Positions 32,377 through 32,841 of a stretch of 32,841 bases of DNA are shown here, piece after piece. The stretch's first letter is position 1. Each line of letters starts with the position of its first letter. The DNA is from Comamonadaceae bacterium (lineage in GTDB: Bacteria > Pseudomonadota > Gammaproteobacteria > Burkholderiales > Burkholderiaceae_C). The stretch is from positions 1-32,841 of the forward strand of contig QZKF01000048.1 in NCBI GenBank assembly GCA_003599455.1. Direction: 5' to 3'. The notes under the pieces were generated by a model that was not told the origin of the DNA, made no database searches, and saw only the letters and a program-made list of their open reading frames with translations. The translations under genes and the position numbers were made by a program.

Positions 32377-32841
32377 ATGAAAGTTGTAATTATCGGAGCC
32401 GGAAGCGCATTCGGAAGCAGGTTATCTGTGGATATTCTTTCCCGGGAGCCGTTGAGCGGTTGTACTATCGCACTTTGCGATATTGATAACAGTAAGGTAT
32501 GCACTACGCGGAACTATGTGCAGAAGGTGATCGACGGCAATAAATTGAAGTCAAAAGTTATCGCGGGAACTGATCGTAAAAAGCTTCTAAAGGGTGCGGA
32601 TTTCGTGGTTATCGCAGTTTCCATCGGCGGCCCCGCCTATTTCGACAACCCGTATGAATTCGAAATGGATATTCCGCGAAAATACGGTATTGTGCAGACT
32701 GTGGGCGATACGGTCGGGCCGGGCGGTATTTTCCGCGCACTTCGCACCGCGCCGGTTCTAATGGAAATGGTAGCGGATATTAATCGTTTGGCTCCTCGCG
32801 CTACAATCATCAATTACACTAACCCGATGGCAATTCTAACC
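32377..32841 (+). CDS. Glycoside hydrolase family 4 enzyme (alpha-galactosidase/alpha-glucosidase type), partial
   Basis: The first 155 codons of an NAD+- and Mn2+-dependent GH4 glycosidase. The N-terminal MKVVIIGAGSAFGSRLSVDI is the NAD-binding fold, LCDID closes it, and GDTVGPGGIFRALRTAPVL (about 115-133) and NYTNPMA (about 147-153) are GH4 hallmarks including the sugar-phosphate/metal site region. A GAGGAG Shine-Dalgarno lies 11 bases before the ATG. The melibiase/alpha-glucosidase/alpha-galacturonidase subgroup cannot be decided from the fragment. Codon use is AT-rich and unlike the photosynthesis genes. It continues past the window. Confidence 0.9.
   Translation, partial: MKVVIIGAGSAFGSRLSVDILSREPLSGCTIALCDIDNSKVCTTRNYVQKVIDGNKLKSKVIAGTDRKKLLKGADFVVIAVSIGGPAYFDNPYEFEMDIPRKYGIVQTVGDTVGPGGIFRALRTAPVLMEMVADINRLAPRATIINYTNPMAILT

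Overview
The window is about 32.8 kb of mostly very GC-rich DNA carrying a large part of a photosynthesis gene cluster from an anoxygenic phototrophic proteobacterium. The gene order bciB-crtE-crtF-bchC-bchX-bchY-bchZ-puf, the tetraheme PufC, spheroidene-type carotenoid genes (crtD, crtA, crtF) and the protein flavour point to a Burkholderiales betaproteobacterium of the Rubrivivax/Rhodoferax/Limnohabitans kind. The assignment rests on recognising the families, not on a database search.

Region 1 (1-15164, all minus strand) is one long photosynthesis transcription block read from right to left. It starts with bciB (8-vinyl reductase), crtE and crtF (carotenoid backbone and methylation) and bchCXYZ (late bacteriochlorophyll steps). 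It continues with the light-harvesting and reaction-centre genes pufB, a 74-residue membrane ORF, pufA, pufL, pufM and pufC, then ispH, crtA and crtD, which runs off the window. Palindromes of the PpsR/CrtJ type (TGT-N12-ACA) lie in front of bciB, crtE and bchC. At crtE and bchC they are tandem pairs whose starts are 26 bp apart. A perfect 11-bp hairpin separates pufA from pufL. The most unusual feature is the small ORF between pufB and pufA, genes that are normally adjacent.

Region 2 (15244-22227, plus strand) is a complete ccmABCDEFGHI cytochrome c maturation operon, divergent from bciB. Its product would be needed to attach heme to PufC. ccmA carries an apparent one-base frameshift near 15298.

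Region 3 (22198-25049) is a 2.8-kb segment bounded by an exact 31-bp direct repeat. One copy forms the end of ccmI and the other the end of a convergent MFS transporter gene. Without the segment, ccmI and the MFS gene would end in a 16-bp convergent overlap, so this looks like an insertion that duplicated its target. It carries a glycine-zipper protein gene and a membrane protein with five 49-residue repeats.

Region 4 (25033-27990) holds the MFS exporter gene, a divergent LysR regulator and a small membrane protein gene overlapping the LysR 3' end.

Region 5 (about 28190-30350) has visibly lower GC. It holds a two-gene unit encoding a BstA-like protein (HTH plus a putative phage-defence domain) and a DUF3223 protein. 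Its promoter has a perfect palindrome between the -35 and -10 elements. It separates the core of the photosynthesis cluster from bchO.

Region 6 (30351-32841) holds bchO and then only the last ~40 codons of bchD. bchD breaks off into an ~84-bp fragment of a Bcp-type peroxiredoxin on the opposite strand, which breaks off into an AT-rich AraC-type regulator lacking its second helix-turn-helix. A divergent glycoside hydrolase family 4 gene runs off the window. The last ~1.4 kb has quite different base composition and gene content. It is either a recent foreign insertion or, more likely, a chimeric assembly join.
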